Origin: Brevibacterium permense
GTDB taxonomy: Bacteria > Actinomycetota > Actinomycetes > Actinomycetales > Brevibacteriaceae
Length of the DNA stretch: 64,000 nt
Assembly (NCBI RefSeq): GCF_013280495.1
Contig: NZ_JABSSX010000011.1
Coordinates: 37,539-101,538, forward strand
Reading direction: 5' to 3'
This document shows, piece after piece, positions 7,539-15,720 of this stretch. Numbering within the stretch: position 1 is the first letter of the stretch; each line of letters opens with the position of its first letter. Under the pieces are notes generated by a model. It had not been told where the DNA came from, searched no databases, and saw only the letters and a program-made list of their open reading frames with translations. A program made the translations under genes and the position numbers.

Positions 7539-9965
7539 ATGATCCGTACATTGCTCATCGACAATGCCGATTCGTTCACTCTCAACCTCTTCCATCTGCT
7601 CGCCGAGGTGAACGAGTGCGGTCCGACGCTTGTGCCCAATGACTGGGCTGAGTTCGAGATGAGCGTGCTCGACGAATTCGACAATGTTGTCATCTCGCCT
7701 GGGCCAGGAACACCAGAAAGATCGGCAGACTTCGCCATTTGCGCCGAGGTGATCGAACATTCCCCGATCCCGGTGCTCGGCGTGTGTCTCGGTCATCAGG
7801 GGATCGCTCATGTGCACGGGGGAGCCGTGGTGCACTCTCCGGAGCCTAGACACGGTCGGGTCTCGGCGATCCGGCATACCGAGACCGAGTTGTTCGCCGG
7901 TATCCCCTCGCCGTTCTCGGCGGTGCGATATCACTCGCTCGCGGTGACCGACTTGCCCGATTGTTTGGAGGCAACAGCGTGGTCCGAAGACGGAGTCATC
8001 CAAGCGCTCCGGCATCGGTCCAGGCCACAATGGGGAGTCCAGTTCCATCCGGAATCGATCGCCTCCGATGAGGCTCGGACCCTGCTGCGGAAGTTCGCCG
8101 AGCTTACTGCGGCATGGAACCGGGGGACTGAGCATCAGGATGACGGTTCGGTCAATGAGGCGTGGGATGGCGAGGAGATTGTCTCGAAATCTGACCTCCC
8201 TGCAGGGACGTGCGCAGCGCTCAATCGGTCCGAAGCGACTCCCCACCCTACTGACGATCGGCACCACTACATTCTCGACACCGATGTTCTCCCTCAGACA
8301 TTCACCGACGAGCGGCTGTTCATCGAACTCTTCGGTGACGAACTTGAGGCCGTTTGGCTCGACGGAAACCTACCTGGCGATGACTCGTCACGGTTCTCAA
8401 TCATGGGTGCGCCGTCCGGTCCGCTGAGCAAAATAGCGACCGCCTCGGTACCGGAAGGGGTAGTCGAAGTGCGTTCGGCCGGTGACGAGTCAGAGAATGT
8501 GACTGAGTCGTCCGGATTCTTTGACTGGCTCGAAGCCGAACTCGCAAGCGCGACCGTTGCGGTGACCGGCGAAAGAACAGAAGCGCAAGGCATCAAATCC
8601 ACTTTTCCCGGCTTGAGCGCCTTAAGCCAAGACCTGCCGTTTGAGTTCCGGCTCGGGTGGGTCGGTTATCTCGGCTACGAGCTCAAGGCCGAGGTCGGCT
8701 CGCCGAACCAGCGCGAATCTGACCTGCCTGACGCCGGCATGATGTTCCTCGATCGCGCACTGGTCATCGACCACGTCACCAAGAGCATTCACCTTCTGGC
8801 ACTGCGTCATGACGACGACCCAACTGGCCACGCAACAAACCAGGACTGGTTTGACCACGCACGCGCACGGATCGCATCGGTCCCCGCCGAGGAAGTCAGT
8901 GGTACTGACCAACGGCGGGCCACCTCGTCGAAGGCAGACACCTCAACCCCAGCGGAACGTCGCAATCCAATCCTCGTGGCACGGCACAGTCGGCGCGAGT
9001 ACCTCGACCTCATCGATCAAGTGCAAGAGAAGATCACCGATGGCGAGACCTACGAAGTCTGCCTGACGAACATGCTCGAATGCGCCGTCGATCCGCATGC
9101 GTCACCACTGGAGATGTATCTGCGGCTGCGTGAGGACAATCCGACGCCGTTTGGGGCGTTCATCCGCACGCGAGAGGCGGTGATTCTCAGCACCTCACCT
9201 GAGCGGTTTCTGCGTATTGGCGCAGACGGCCGGGTGGAGTCGAAGCCGATCAAGGGTACCCGGCCCAGGGGAGCGAACCAGGCAGAGGACGAGGCGATCA
9301 AGGCTGAGCTGGCCGCCTCGGTGAAGGATCGGTCGGAAAATCTCATGATCGTCGATCTCGTCCGGCACGACCTCGGGCGCACGGCCGAGCTGGGATCGGT
9401 GCAGGTGGACACGTTGTTCGGGATCGAGTCGTATGCGACGGTGCATCAGATGGTCTCGACGGTCAGTTCACGCTTGGCCGAGGATGCTAGCCCGGTGGCG
9501 TGTGTGCGGGCGGCGTTCCCACCAGGGTCGATGACCGGGGCGCCGAAGCTGCGGACGATGACGACCATCGAAGAGCTCGAAGCCGGCCCGCGTGGGGTGT
9601 ACAGCGGAGCAGTCGGGTATTTCTCGCTCGGCGGTGCCGTCGATCTCAGCGTCGTCATCCGCACGCTCGTCGTTCAGGGTGAGACTCTGAGTTACGGGGT
9701 CGGCGGAGCGATCGTTGCGCTCTCGGATTCCCAAGAGGAGTACGAGGAGACAGTGGCGAAGGCGGCTCCGGTGCTGAGGTTGCTCGGTGGAGTGGGGTTC
9801 CCCGGCGAGGTTGTCGTTCATGCGAACGACCCGTCCGATCTGAGGACACATATCCATTCGACTGAGCAGATAGGCGATGTTGACGTCCACACCATGATCC
9901 CCGCCGAGGAGGCCGGACCGACCGATACCGCTGTGGCCGAATACTCGGGTGGAGTTGAGCGATGA
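7539..9965 (+). CDS. pabAB: Fused aminodeoxychorismate synthase, components PabA-PabB
   Basis: Makes 4-amino-4-deoxychorismate from chorismate and glutamine, the first step of p-aminobenzoate synthesis for folate. The 808-residue protein has an N-terminal glutamine amidotransferase domain: Cys83 in GVCLGHQG, His170 and Glu172 in FHPES. After a linker of about 80 residues comes a chorismate-binding domain with PIKGTRPRGA, DRSENLMIVDLVRHDLG and PPGSMTGAPK. I chose the ATG at 7539 because GAGGAGGTGG precedes it and the amidotransferase fold starts there; a start at 7443 adds 32 unrelated residues. Its stop overlaps the pabC start (ATGA). An anthranilate synthase fusion is the alternative, but the pabC partner favours PABA synthesis. 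Confidence 0.9.
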   Translation: MIRTLLIDNADSFTLNLFHLLAEVNECGPTLVPNDWAEFEMSVLDEFDNVVISPGPGTPERSADFAICAEVIEHSPIPVLGVCLGHQGIAHVHGGAVVHSPEPRHGRVSAIRHTETELFAGIPSPFSAVRYHSLAVTDLPDCLEATAWSEDGVIQALRHRSRPQWGVQFHPESIASDEARTLLRKFAELTAAWNRGTEHQDDGSVNEAWDGEEIVSKSDLPAGTCAALNRSEATPHPTDDRHHYILDTDVLPQTFTDERLFIELFGDELEAVWLDGNLPGDDSSRFSIMGAPSGPLSKIATASVPEGVVEVRSAGDESENVTESSGFFDWLEAELASATVAVTGERTEAQGIKSTFPGLSALSQDLPFEFRLGWVGYLGYELKAEVGSPNQRESDLPDAGMMFLDRALVIDHVTKSIHLLALRHDDDPTGHATNQDWFDHARARIASVPAEEVSGTDQRRATSSKADTSTPAERRNPILVARHSRREYLDLIDQVQEKITDGETYEVCLTNMLECAVDPHASPLEMYLRLREDNPTPFGAFIRTREAVILSTSPERFLRIGADGRVESKPIKGTRPRGANQAEDEAIKAELAASVKDRSENLMIVDLVRHDLGRTAELGSVQVDTLFGIESYATVHQMVSTVSSRLAEDASPVACVRAAFPPGSMTGAPKLRTMTTIEELEAGPRGVYSGAVGYFSLGGAVDLSVVIRTLVVQGETLSYGVGGAIVALSDSQEEYEETVAKAAPVLRLLGGVGFPGEVVVHANDPSDLRTHIHSTEQIGDVDVHTMIPAEEAGPTDTAVAEYSGGVER

Positions 9966-10816
9966 ACGTGTGGCTGTGGAATCAACAGGATCACCGTTTC
10001 GAGGAGCCTACGACGGACATCAGCTCATCGAAGCTGATGGCCGCCGATTCGTGGCTTGTTGAAGACGGGCGGGTACGAGCGTTCGACCTCCATCGGACAC
10101 GGTTCGGTGATGCTGCTGCGCAGGTGGGGATGGGTGATGCGATCACCGACGATTTTTGGGCGGCAGTGGTCGAGAAGATCCCGGCGAAGAGGGAGTGGTT
10201 CCCGCGCGTAGATGTCCTCGACGTTTCTCCTGACGCCGAACGTGAGTTGGCATTCCGGTTGCGACCAGCACCGACTCGGACGCAGGAGTTGAAGGTTCTC
10301 ATCCCGCCATATTCCGACCCACGAATCACTCCGAATCGGAAAGGCCCGGACATCGCATTGCTTGAGCGTGTGCGGGAGGACGCCGGTGAGCAGTACAGCT
10401 GTGACGAGGTATTGCTTATCAATGGGGACGGGTACGTCATCGAGGGAGCGACGACGAGCCTGCTGTGGTGGGATGAAGAGACGCTCTGTGCACAGGACCC
10501 GGAGTTGGGCGCACTGCCGGGAGTCACCTCGGCGGTGATCCTTGAGGAGGCTCGCGCTCGGTCGGTTCCGATCGAGTTGCGGCGAGTGCGCCCCGAGGAG
10601 CTTATCGAGCACGAAGCATGGCTCGTCAACGCGCTCCACGGGATTCGGCGAGTGAGCGAACTCGTTGACGGGCGTGACCTTCACGACAGCGTGCAGCGCG
10701 GCGATGAGCCGAATCAGATTTGGGCTGGGCATAGAGGCGGGCCCCATGCGGATGCGGTCCGGCTCGGCCGTTGGCGTGAATGGTTGGAAACGATTAGGGT
10801 CGCTCCGGGCATGTGA
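9962..10816 (+). CDS. pabC: Aminodeoxychorismate lyase (class IV aminotransferase fold)
   Basis: Converts aminodeoxychorismate to p-aminobenzoate and pyruvate using pyridoxal phosphate. The 284-residue protein has the fold-type IV layout: Lys127 in TPNRKGPD is the likely Schiff-base lysine. The motifs DEVLLINGDGYVIEGATTSL and GALPGVTSAVI mark the cofactor phosphate and substrate regions. It overlaps pabAB by 4 bases, so the two are translationally coupled. The C-terminus (VAPGM) abuts the truncated end of an ISL3 transposase, so the last few residues may have been altered by that insertion. A branched-chain or D-amino-acid aminotransferase is less likely given the partner gene. Confidence 0.85.
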   Translation: MNVWLWNQQDHRFEEPTTDISSSKLMAADSWLVEDGRVRAFDLHRTRFGDAAAQVGMGDAITDDFWAAVVEKIPAKREWFPRVDVLDVSPDAERELAFRLRPAPTRTQELKVLIPPYSDPRITPNRKGPDIALLERVREDAGEQYSCDEVLLINGDGYVIEGATTSLLWWDEETLCAQDPELGALPGVTSAVILEEARARSVPIELRRVRPEELIEHEAWLVNALHGIRRVSELVDGRDLHDSVQRGDEPNQIWAGHRGGPHADAVRLGRWREWLETIRVAPGM

Positions 10817-11040
10817 AGGCTCCGGGCGATGTAGTTGGTCAGGTTTCGGAACCCGAGTGCGGAGCCGCGCAGGTGTTCGTGCCGTTTGTTGAGCGCCTCG
10901 GTCGGCCCGTTGCTGGTGCCGGGTCGTTCGAAGTAGGCGAGCACGTCAGCGGCTCGCTTCTTCAGGGTCCGGCCCAGGGTGGTGAGCTCGGTGAGCACCT
11001 TGCGGACGCCGGCGCTGAGGTCGGTGATCAGCTTCTCCAT
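10817..11040 (-). pseudogene. ISL3-family transposase, C-terminal fragment
   Basis: The minus-strand reading encodes the typical ISL3 transposase end: TLGRTLKKRAADVLAYFERP, then GTSNGPTEALNKRHEHLRG, then SALGFRNLTNYIARSL. The usual N-terminal zinc finger and most of the DDE domain are absent upstream of 11040. The normal C-terminal tail is lost where it meets pabC. There is no intact element or visible terminal repeat. This is a remnant of an old insertion at the right end of the pab operon. Confidence 0.85.
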
Positions 11041-11350
11041 GAGTAGGAACCTCCGTTGTCGGGAGACCTCGACGTCTATCTGCGGACCGACGTGCCCGGC
11101 CGACCTACACCGTCATCTGAGAAGACCCCTGAAACGTCTTCGACGACGGGACCGGCGAGGAGGAGGGCGCGGTGAGCTAAAGGAATGGAGCTTGCTCGGC
11201 TTCGACGCCGCCGCAAGCTCCGGTGAAACGATCGGTACTGGTCGGTCCTCGTCGGTCACCACCGGATGGCAGCGTCCCCCATCCTCGGCGTTTGCGCAGG
11301 TCAGCGGCTCGTTCGCCCAGTGGACGCATCAAGCGATAGACGCAAAGCCG

Positions 11351-11390
11351 ACGTGATTAGGTCGTCGGTTCGATTCCGACAGGCGGCTCC
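11351..11390 (+). other. tRNA-like 3' fragment (variable loop, T arm, acceptor strand)
   Basis: AGGTC, then GTCGG-TTCGATT-CCGAC, then AGGCGGC-T has the layout of a tRNA variable region, T arm and 3' acceptor strand. I cannot find a matching 5' acceptor strand, D arm or anticodon stem upstream, so this is not a complete tRNA. It is followed at once by an intrinsic terminator, as a real tRNA 3' end would be. Such fragments commonly mark attachment sites of integrated elements. Confidence 0.5.
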
Positions 11391-11394
11391 GGCG

Positions 11395-11434
11395 AAAAGC
11401 CCCTGACCTGCGGAAACGCAGGGCAGGGGCTTTT
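11395..11434 (+). terminator. Intrinsic terminator after tRNA-like fragment
   Basis: AAAAGCCCCTG (11395-11405) pairs with CAGGGGCTTTT (11424-11434), and the inner CCTGCG/CGCAGG pair closes a GAAA loop. The stem is long and GC-rich and ends in a T-run, so it can act in either direction. Confidence 0.85.
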
Positions 11435-11648
11435 CTGTTCTGGTGGTCGAGCGATGCGCTGGCCTCACGGCTCTGCCCGACACCGACGTCGCTCTCCTCT
11501 GCGACGGACCCCTCGCCGGCTGAGCGCTCGCGGCCGCCATCCTGTCCGTGTGCCGATAGGCCTCACACCGCTCGGCAACGCAGCATGGCGTTGCGTCGCG
11601 ACCTGGCGACGGGCTCGGCGGGGCGCGATCGTCTCGTGCGTTGGCGGA

Positions 11649-11960
11649 CTACGGGAGCTTGGACGCGAGGACGTCGGCAGCCAGGATCTCGGGTGCTGCG
11701 CTGAGGAGGTGCTGGTTGGCCATCAGGGCTGCGACGATGGCGCCGTTGGCGTGGGCGTCGCGAGCGGCCTCGTCGGGGAATGCATCGAAGATCCAGAAGG
11801 TGTCGGCGTCGGTCCTGACCGCGAACCAGACAATCGTTCCTACTTCTTCGTTGGCGAGTGCGACAGCGCCGGCGAGCAGATCGGCGACCGCGTCGTGCTG
11901 TCCATCGGCCGCGACGATCTTGGCGACGAAGGCATACGGAAGTGATGCGGGTGTTGACAT
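11649..11960 (-). CDS. Putative quinol monooxygenase (ABM domain)
   Basis: A 103-residue protein of the antibiotic-biosynthesis-monooxygenase (ABM) fold. The N-terminal strand YAFVAKIVAADGQHDAV, the centre GTIVWFAVRTDADTFWIFD and FPDEAARDAHANG follow the usual ferredoxin-like pattern of YgiN-type quinol monooxygenases and heme-degrading relatives. The ATG at 11960 has AAGGAGAG 6 bases upstream. It is divergent from a GlxA-type regulator whose start is about 107 bases away, so that regulator may control it. The true substrate is unknown. Confidence 0.8.
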   Translation of the reverse strand: MSTPASLPYAFVAKIVAADGQHDAVADLLAGAVALANEEVGTIVWFAVRTDADTFWIFDAFPDEAARDAHANGAIVAALMANQHLLSAAPEILAADVLASKLP

Positions 11961-12067
11961 GAGGGACTCTCCTTGAAGTCGTGGTTCTTCGTGTGACGAG
12001 TTCAGCTTATGACGAGCGAGGGCCGGTGGGTAGTGGCGTATACGGCAGTATTGCTATTGTTTACGTC

Positions 12068-13009
12068 ATGCGTATTGGACTGATCGCGATTGACGGCTGC
12101 TTCGGTTCGGCTATCGCGTCGATCATCGACATCGTGCGGGTGGCCGACGGAGCCCGCGGCGATGTCGACCCGCGGATCGACCCGATCGAACTCGCCATCC
12201 TCGGACCGAAACGGCGAGTGGCCACGACGGCATCGATGACCGTGTCGGTGGACCACCCACTGTCGGAGTCCGCAGAGTTCGACGTGGTCGTCGTCCCTGC
12301 GCTTGGAACCCTTACGGCCGCCGCTACCAACGACGCCCTCCAGAGCCGAGATGCTCGTTCGGTCATCGCCTCGCTCGGGCGCCTCGACGAGGCGACCACC
12401 CGGATCGCCGCGGCGTGCACCGGCGTGTTCGCTGTCGCCGAGACCGGACGGATGCATCATCGGCGGGCGACGACCAGCTGGTTCCTGGGGCCGGAGTTCC
12501 TCAAGCGCTATCCGACCGTCGCCCTCGATCTCGACACCATGGTCGTGGCCGACGGGAACCTCGTCACCGCCGGCGCCGCGTTCGCCCACATCGACCTCGC
12601 GCTCTCACTCGTGCGATCGATCAGCCCCGACCTGGCCCAACACGTCGCCAAGCTCCTCATCATCGACGAGCGCCCGTCGCAGGCGGCCTTCGTCGCCTAC
12701 GAACATCTCCGGCACGAGGACCCGATCGTCGTCGAGTTCGAACGCTTCGTGCGCGCCCGCCTGGACGAACCGTTCAACGTCGCCTTCGTCGCGCAGTCGC
12801 TCGGCACCAGCCGGCGCACCCTCGAACGACGAGTCCGTGCGGCGCTCAACCTCACTCCGCTCGGCTTCGTCCAACGGCTTCGCATCGAACGAGCTCGGCA
12901 CCTCTCAGCAACCACGGACCTCACCTCCGCCGAGATCGCGCTACGGGTCGGCTACGCGAACGCCGAGACTCTGCGCTCCCTCCTGCGTAGGGAGCGACGC
13001 CGTTCCTGA
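12068..13009 (+). CDS. GlxA-family AraC-type transcriptional regulator
   Basis: A 313-residue protein with an N-terminal DJ-1/PfpI-like domain (about 1-175; AACTGVFAVAETG carries the nucleophile-elbow-like Cys). A C-terminal AraC DNA-binding domain follows (about 205-310), with two helix-turn-helix units around NVAFVAQSLGTSRRTLERRV and SAEIALRVGYANAETLRSLL. I chose the ATG at 12068, where the DJ-1 strand MRIGLIAIDG starts; an upstream in-frame start at 11981 adds a non-conserved tail. It is divergent from the ABM monooxygenase gene and may act on it. The effector is unknown. Confidence 0.85.
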   Translation: MRIGLIAIDGCFGSAIASIIDIVRVADGARGDVDPRIDPIELAILGPKRRVATTASMTVSVDHPLSESAEFDVVVVPALGTLTAAATNDALQSRDARSVIASLGRLDEATTRIAAACTGVFAVAETGRMHHRRATTSWFLGPEFLKRYPTVALDLDTMVVADGNLVTAGAAFAHIDLALSLVRSISPDLAQHVAKLLIIDERPSQAAFVAYEHLRHEDPIVVEFERFVRARLDEPFNVAFVAQSLGTSRRTLERRVRAALNLTPLGFVQRLRIERARHLSATTDLTSAEIALRVGYANAETLRSLLRRERRRS

Positions 13010-13373
13010 CCTATCGCCATGCCTGTAGCCGGTGTGCCAGTGCTCGACTGGAACCACCTCTCAGCACGTCGCGTCGACGCTCCTGCGTCACCCCTGGACG
13101 GCCCACTCGACACGCCCGCAGCACAGGCCATGTGACGTGTCCCGGCTTCCCGAACGGTTGGGGTTGGGTGGCTGTGATGTCGCTGCGTTCTCGTCGAGAG
13201 GATCACAGACCCGATCAGAGTCGATTGGGATAAGACGCGAAGGCGGTCAGGTCAGGGCGGCCGAAGCCGGCCAGCGGGGTAGCGTCGGACACTCCATTTG
13301 AAGGCGCACCGTTGTTGACCGATGCGTTTTGGCTCGTGGCGATCACCGTTCCGATCGTCGCAGTCTCCGATGT
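13010..13373. other. Intergenic stretch without a clear gene
   Basis: Between the GlxA-type regulator and the racemase stop codon I find only short frames such as 13020-13136, which lack a ribosome site and known motifs. No RNA gene, repeat or convincing terminator is visible. Confidence 0.4.
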
Positions 13374-14087
13374 TCAATGCCGAATGGTTACAGGCTCGTC
13401 CGCCATTATCCACTCGACGATTGCGGAAACATGAGCATCGACCGAGTCGAGGGCCGGTAGGGGAGCGGTCTCCGCTGGGACTAGCAGGCCGATCTCCGTG
13501 CACGACAGGGCCACAGCGTCAGCGCCACGAGTCTTGAGGTCGTTCATGATCTCGACGTAGCGGGCTCGGGAGGCATCGGTGAACTTCCCTTGGGTGAGTT
13601 CATCCCAGATGATCTGATCGACCTCGAGGCACGTTGCCTCATCCGGTACCAAAGTCGTGATGCCCTGTGCTTCGAGCCGGCCGGTGTAGAAGTCTTCGAG
13701 CATCGTCCATCGGGTACCCAGAACCGCCAGCGTCGAAAAGCCCTGGCGCTTCGCCATAGTCGCGATCGAATCGACCATGTGAATGAGAGGCGCATCGACT
13801 GAGGCCTCGATCGCTGGGGCGCACTTATGCATGAGATTGGTGGCAATCGCGACAGCTTCGGCGCCGCCATCGACTAAACGCTGCGCCGTCGCCGTCAGGG
13901 ATGCATCATTACCCGCCCAATCGTTGGCCTCCTGCAGCTCCCGGATGTCCGCGAAGTCGCACGAGTCGAGGAGGATCTGCGCGGAATGATGACCGCCGAG
14001 CTTTTTGGCCACGGCATCGTTGATCTTCGTGTAGTACTCGATGCTCGAATGCCAGCTCATTCCACCCAGCAGACCGATCCTGCGCAT
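13374..14087 (-). CDS. Aspartate/glutamate racemase family protein
   Basis: A 237-residue PLP-independent racemase starting MRRIGLLGGMSWHSSIEYY, typical of the aspartate/glutamate racemase family. The two catalytic positions read Thr83 (AIATNLMHK) and Cys196 (ALSCTEIG) rather than Cys/Cys. A Thr/Cys pair is known in the L-Asp/Glu-specific racemase of E. coli O157 (Thr83/Cys197), so the same specificity is plausible. The ATG at 14087 has GAGGAG upstream at good spacing. It is divergent from a LysR regulator that precedes a TRAP importer. The neighbourhood suggests uptake and isomerisation of acidic amino acids or related acids. Confidence 0.82.
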   Translation of the reverse strand: MRRIGLLGGMSWHSSIEYYTKINDAVAKKLGGHHSAQILLDSCDFADIRELQEANDWAGNDASLTATAQRLVDGGAEAVAIATNLMHKCAPAIEASVDAPLIHMVDSIATMAKRQGFSTLAVLGTRWTMLEDFYTGRLEAQGITTLVPDEATCLEVDQIIWDELTQGKFTDASRARYVEIMNDLKTRGADAVALSCTEIGLLVPAETAPLPALDSVDAHVSAIVEWIMADEPVTIRH

Positions 14088-14197
14088 ACTCCCACTCCTC
14101 AAATCAGCACCTAAGTCACGACGATTACTTCCAGTGTGGTGCGCATCATCCACCTCCGGTAGACCCAGTTCCCTCTGCTCTGACATAAGCTGGCCTT

Positions 14198-15229
14198 ATG
14201 TCTACTGTCTTCGAACAGGCTCTCGACCTCGGCGAGCCCAAACGCCTCCTGATCTTCGGCGCCATCGCCGAGGCAGGCAGCATCGGTGCCGCAGCCCGCG
14301 AACTCGGCTGGTCCCAACCAGCGCTGTCCCAGCACATGACTGCGCTGGAGAAGGACCTCGGGGTCACCCTCTTCGACCGCACCCCGCGAGGCATCCGCCT
14401 CACCACCGCCGGCCAACTCGCTCGCATCCGCTCAGGCGAGGTGGCCGCCTCGGTGACGGGATTGCGCAGTGACCTTGCGAAAGCCTTCGGCCTCGGCGGA
14501 CGCAATGTCCGGCTCGCCGGATTCCCCAGCTTCGTCATCGGCCCATTGGCCGCAGCACTCGGCAGGCTGGAAGCAAACGCGGGCACACAGGCTGACTCAC
14601 CGCTTCACCACTCCTACGAAGTCTCCGAGGCCGAACCGCCCGAAGCACTGCGGATGCTCGACGACGGTGCCATCGATATCGCCTTCCTCTTCCATCACGA
14701 AGACGAAGCCCCGCCTGAGCTGGCCGGACATATGACTGTCGACCTCAGCGCCGACCACCTCGACCTGCTCGTACCCGAACGCTGGAACCGAGCCGGACAG
14801 ATCCAACACCTCAACGATGTTGCCGAACTGCCGTGGATCATGGGATGCGTGCGATGCCGATCCACCGCCGAACGCCTCTGCCGCACCGCCGGCTTCGAAC
14901 CCCGAACCCGGCACATCACCGACAACCCCGGCGCCATCCAATCCTTGGTCTCCAATGGGCTCGGTGTTGCGCTGCTGCCGCGCAGCGCCCGCCGCTACTC
15001 CCAAATCCCCGGTATCGACCCCATCGCCCTCGCCGAGGCCGGCGCGCGTCGAGTCACCGCGATGATCCCCGACGGGCTGGCAGACGCCTCCGAAGTCGTC
15101 GACCTGATCGATGCGTTGCGAGCTTCCGACGTCACCGGCGGTGGGGCAGGCGCGGATGGCATCGTCCCAGCCGTAAACAGTGCAGGCGCCACCGGCACCT
15201 TGACCGACGGCTACAGTGACTCCCGATGA
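14198..15229 (+). CDS. LysR-family transcriptional regulator
   Basis: A 343-residue LysR-type regulator. The N-terminal winged helix-turn-helix spans about 15-75 (GSIGAAARELGWSQPALSQH, then LEKDLGVTLFDR). The rest is the periplasmic-binding-like effector domain (about 100-310). Its stop overlaps the dctQ start (ATGA), so it is co-transcribed with the TRAP transporter, and it is divergent from the racemase gene about 110 bases away. It probably controls both in response to the transported substrate. The C-terminal 25 residues are Gly/Ala-rich and unlikely to be structured. Confidence 0.87.
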   Translation: MSTVFEQALDLGEPKRLLIFGAIAEAGSIGAAARELGWSQPALSQHMTALEKDLGVTLFDRTPRGIRLTTAGQLARIRSGEVAASVTGLRSDLAKAFGLGGRNVRLAGFPSFVIGPLAAALGRLEANAGTQADSPLHHSYEVSEAEPPEALRMLDDGAIDIAFLFHHEDEAPPELAGHMTVDLSADHLDLLVPERWNRAGQIQHLNDVAELPWIMGCVRCRSTAERLCRTAGFEPRTRHITDNPGAIQSLVSNGLGVALLPRSARRYSQIPGIDPIALAEAGARRVTAMIPDGLADASEVVDLIDALRASDVTGGGAGADGIVPAVNSAGATGTLTDGYSDSR

Positions 15230-15720
15230 GCACGTTCACCAAAGTCCTCGACAAATGGCTGACGGTCACCACGGCTACGGCGATCATCGTGATGATGCTC
15301 CACATCGTCACCCACGCCTTGGCCAGGTCGATCTTCCACGCCCCGCTCTACGGCACCAACGAGATCGTCGAATACTGGTACCTGCCCATTGTGGCCCTCC
15401 TAGGCATCCCCGCTGCTCAACTGCAGAAGGAACACATCACCGTCACCATGGCCATCGAGAGGGCGAAACCTGCCACTGCCGCAGTGTTCACGGTCTTCGC
15501 CTGCCTCCTCGGCGCGCTCGTCTCGATCGCTTTCGCATGGTTCGGGCTGACGAAGGCGCTGGAGAACACGGCGATCGGTTCGACCGCTGACGTCTCCGCC
15601 GTCATCACCTGGCCCGTGTATTACCTCGTCCCGATTGTGTTCGTGCTCCTCGCGGTGCTCTACATTCTCGACGCAGTCGCAATACTCCGCTGGCGCACCG
15701 AAACGGGGGAGGAGCAGTGA
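15226..15720 (+). CDS. dctQ: TRAP transporter small permease
   Basis: A 164-residue membrane protein of the DctQ family, the small subunit of a tripartite ATP-independent periplasmic transporter. Four hydrophobic helices are visible near 14-35, 47-66, 84-107 and 125-148. The motif NEIVEYWYLPIVALLGIPAAQLQKEHI is cut across helix two and matches the family pattern (EI..YWY, then a polar stretch). It starts with ATG overlapping the LysR stop and ends with GTGA overlapping dctM. It pairs with DctM to form the membrane unit that is driven by an ion gradient. Confidence 0.87.
   Translation: MSTFTKVLDKWLTVTTATAIIVMMLHIVTHALARSIFHAPLYGTNEIVEYWYLPIVALLGIPAAQLQKEHITVTMAIERAKPATAAVFTVFACLLGALVSIAFAWFGLTKALENTAIGSTADVSAVITWPVYYLVPIVFVLLAVLYILDAVAILRWRTETGEEQ

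Noticed and set aside
11290..11393. A complete tRNA gene ending at the T-arm-like sequence
   Set aside because: No 5' acceptor strand, D arm or anticodon stem could be paired upstream, so only a 3' fragment is claimed.
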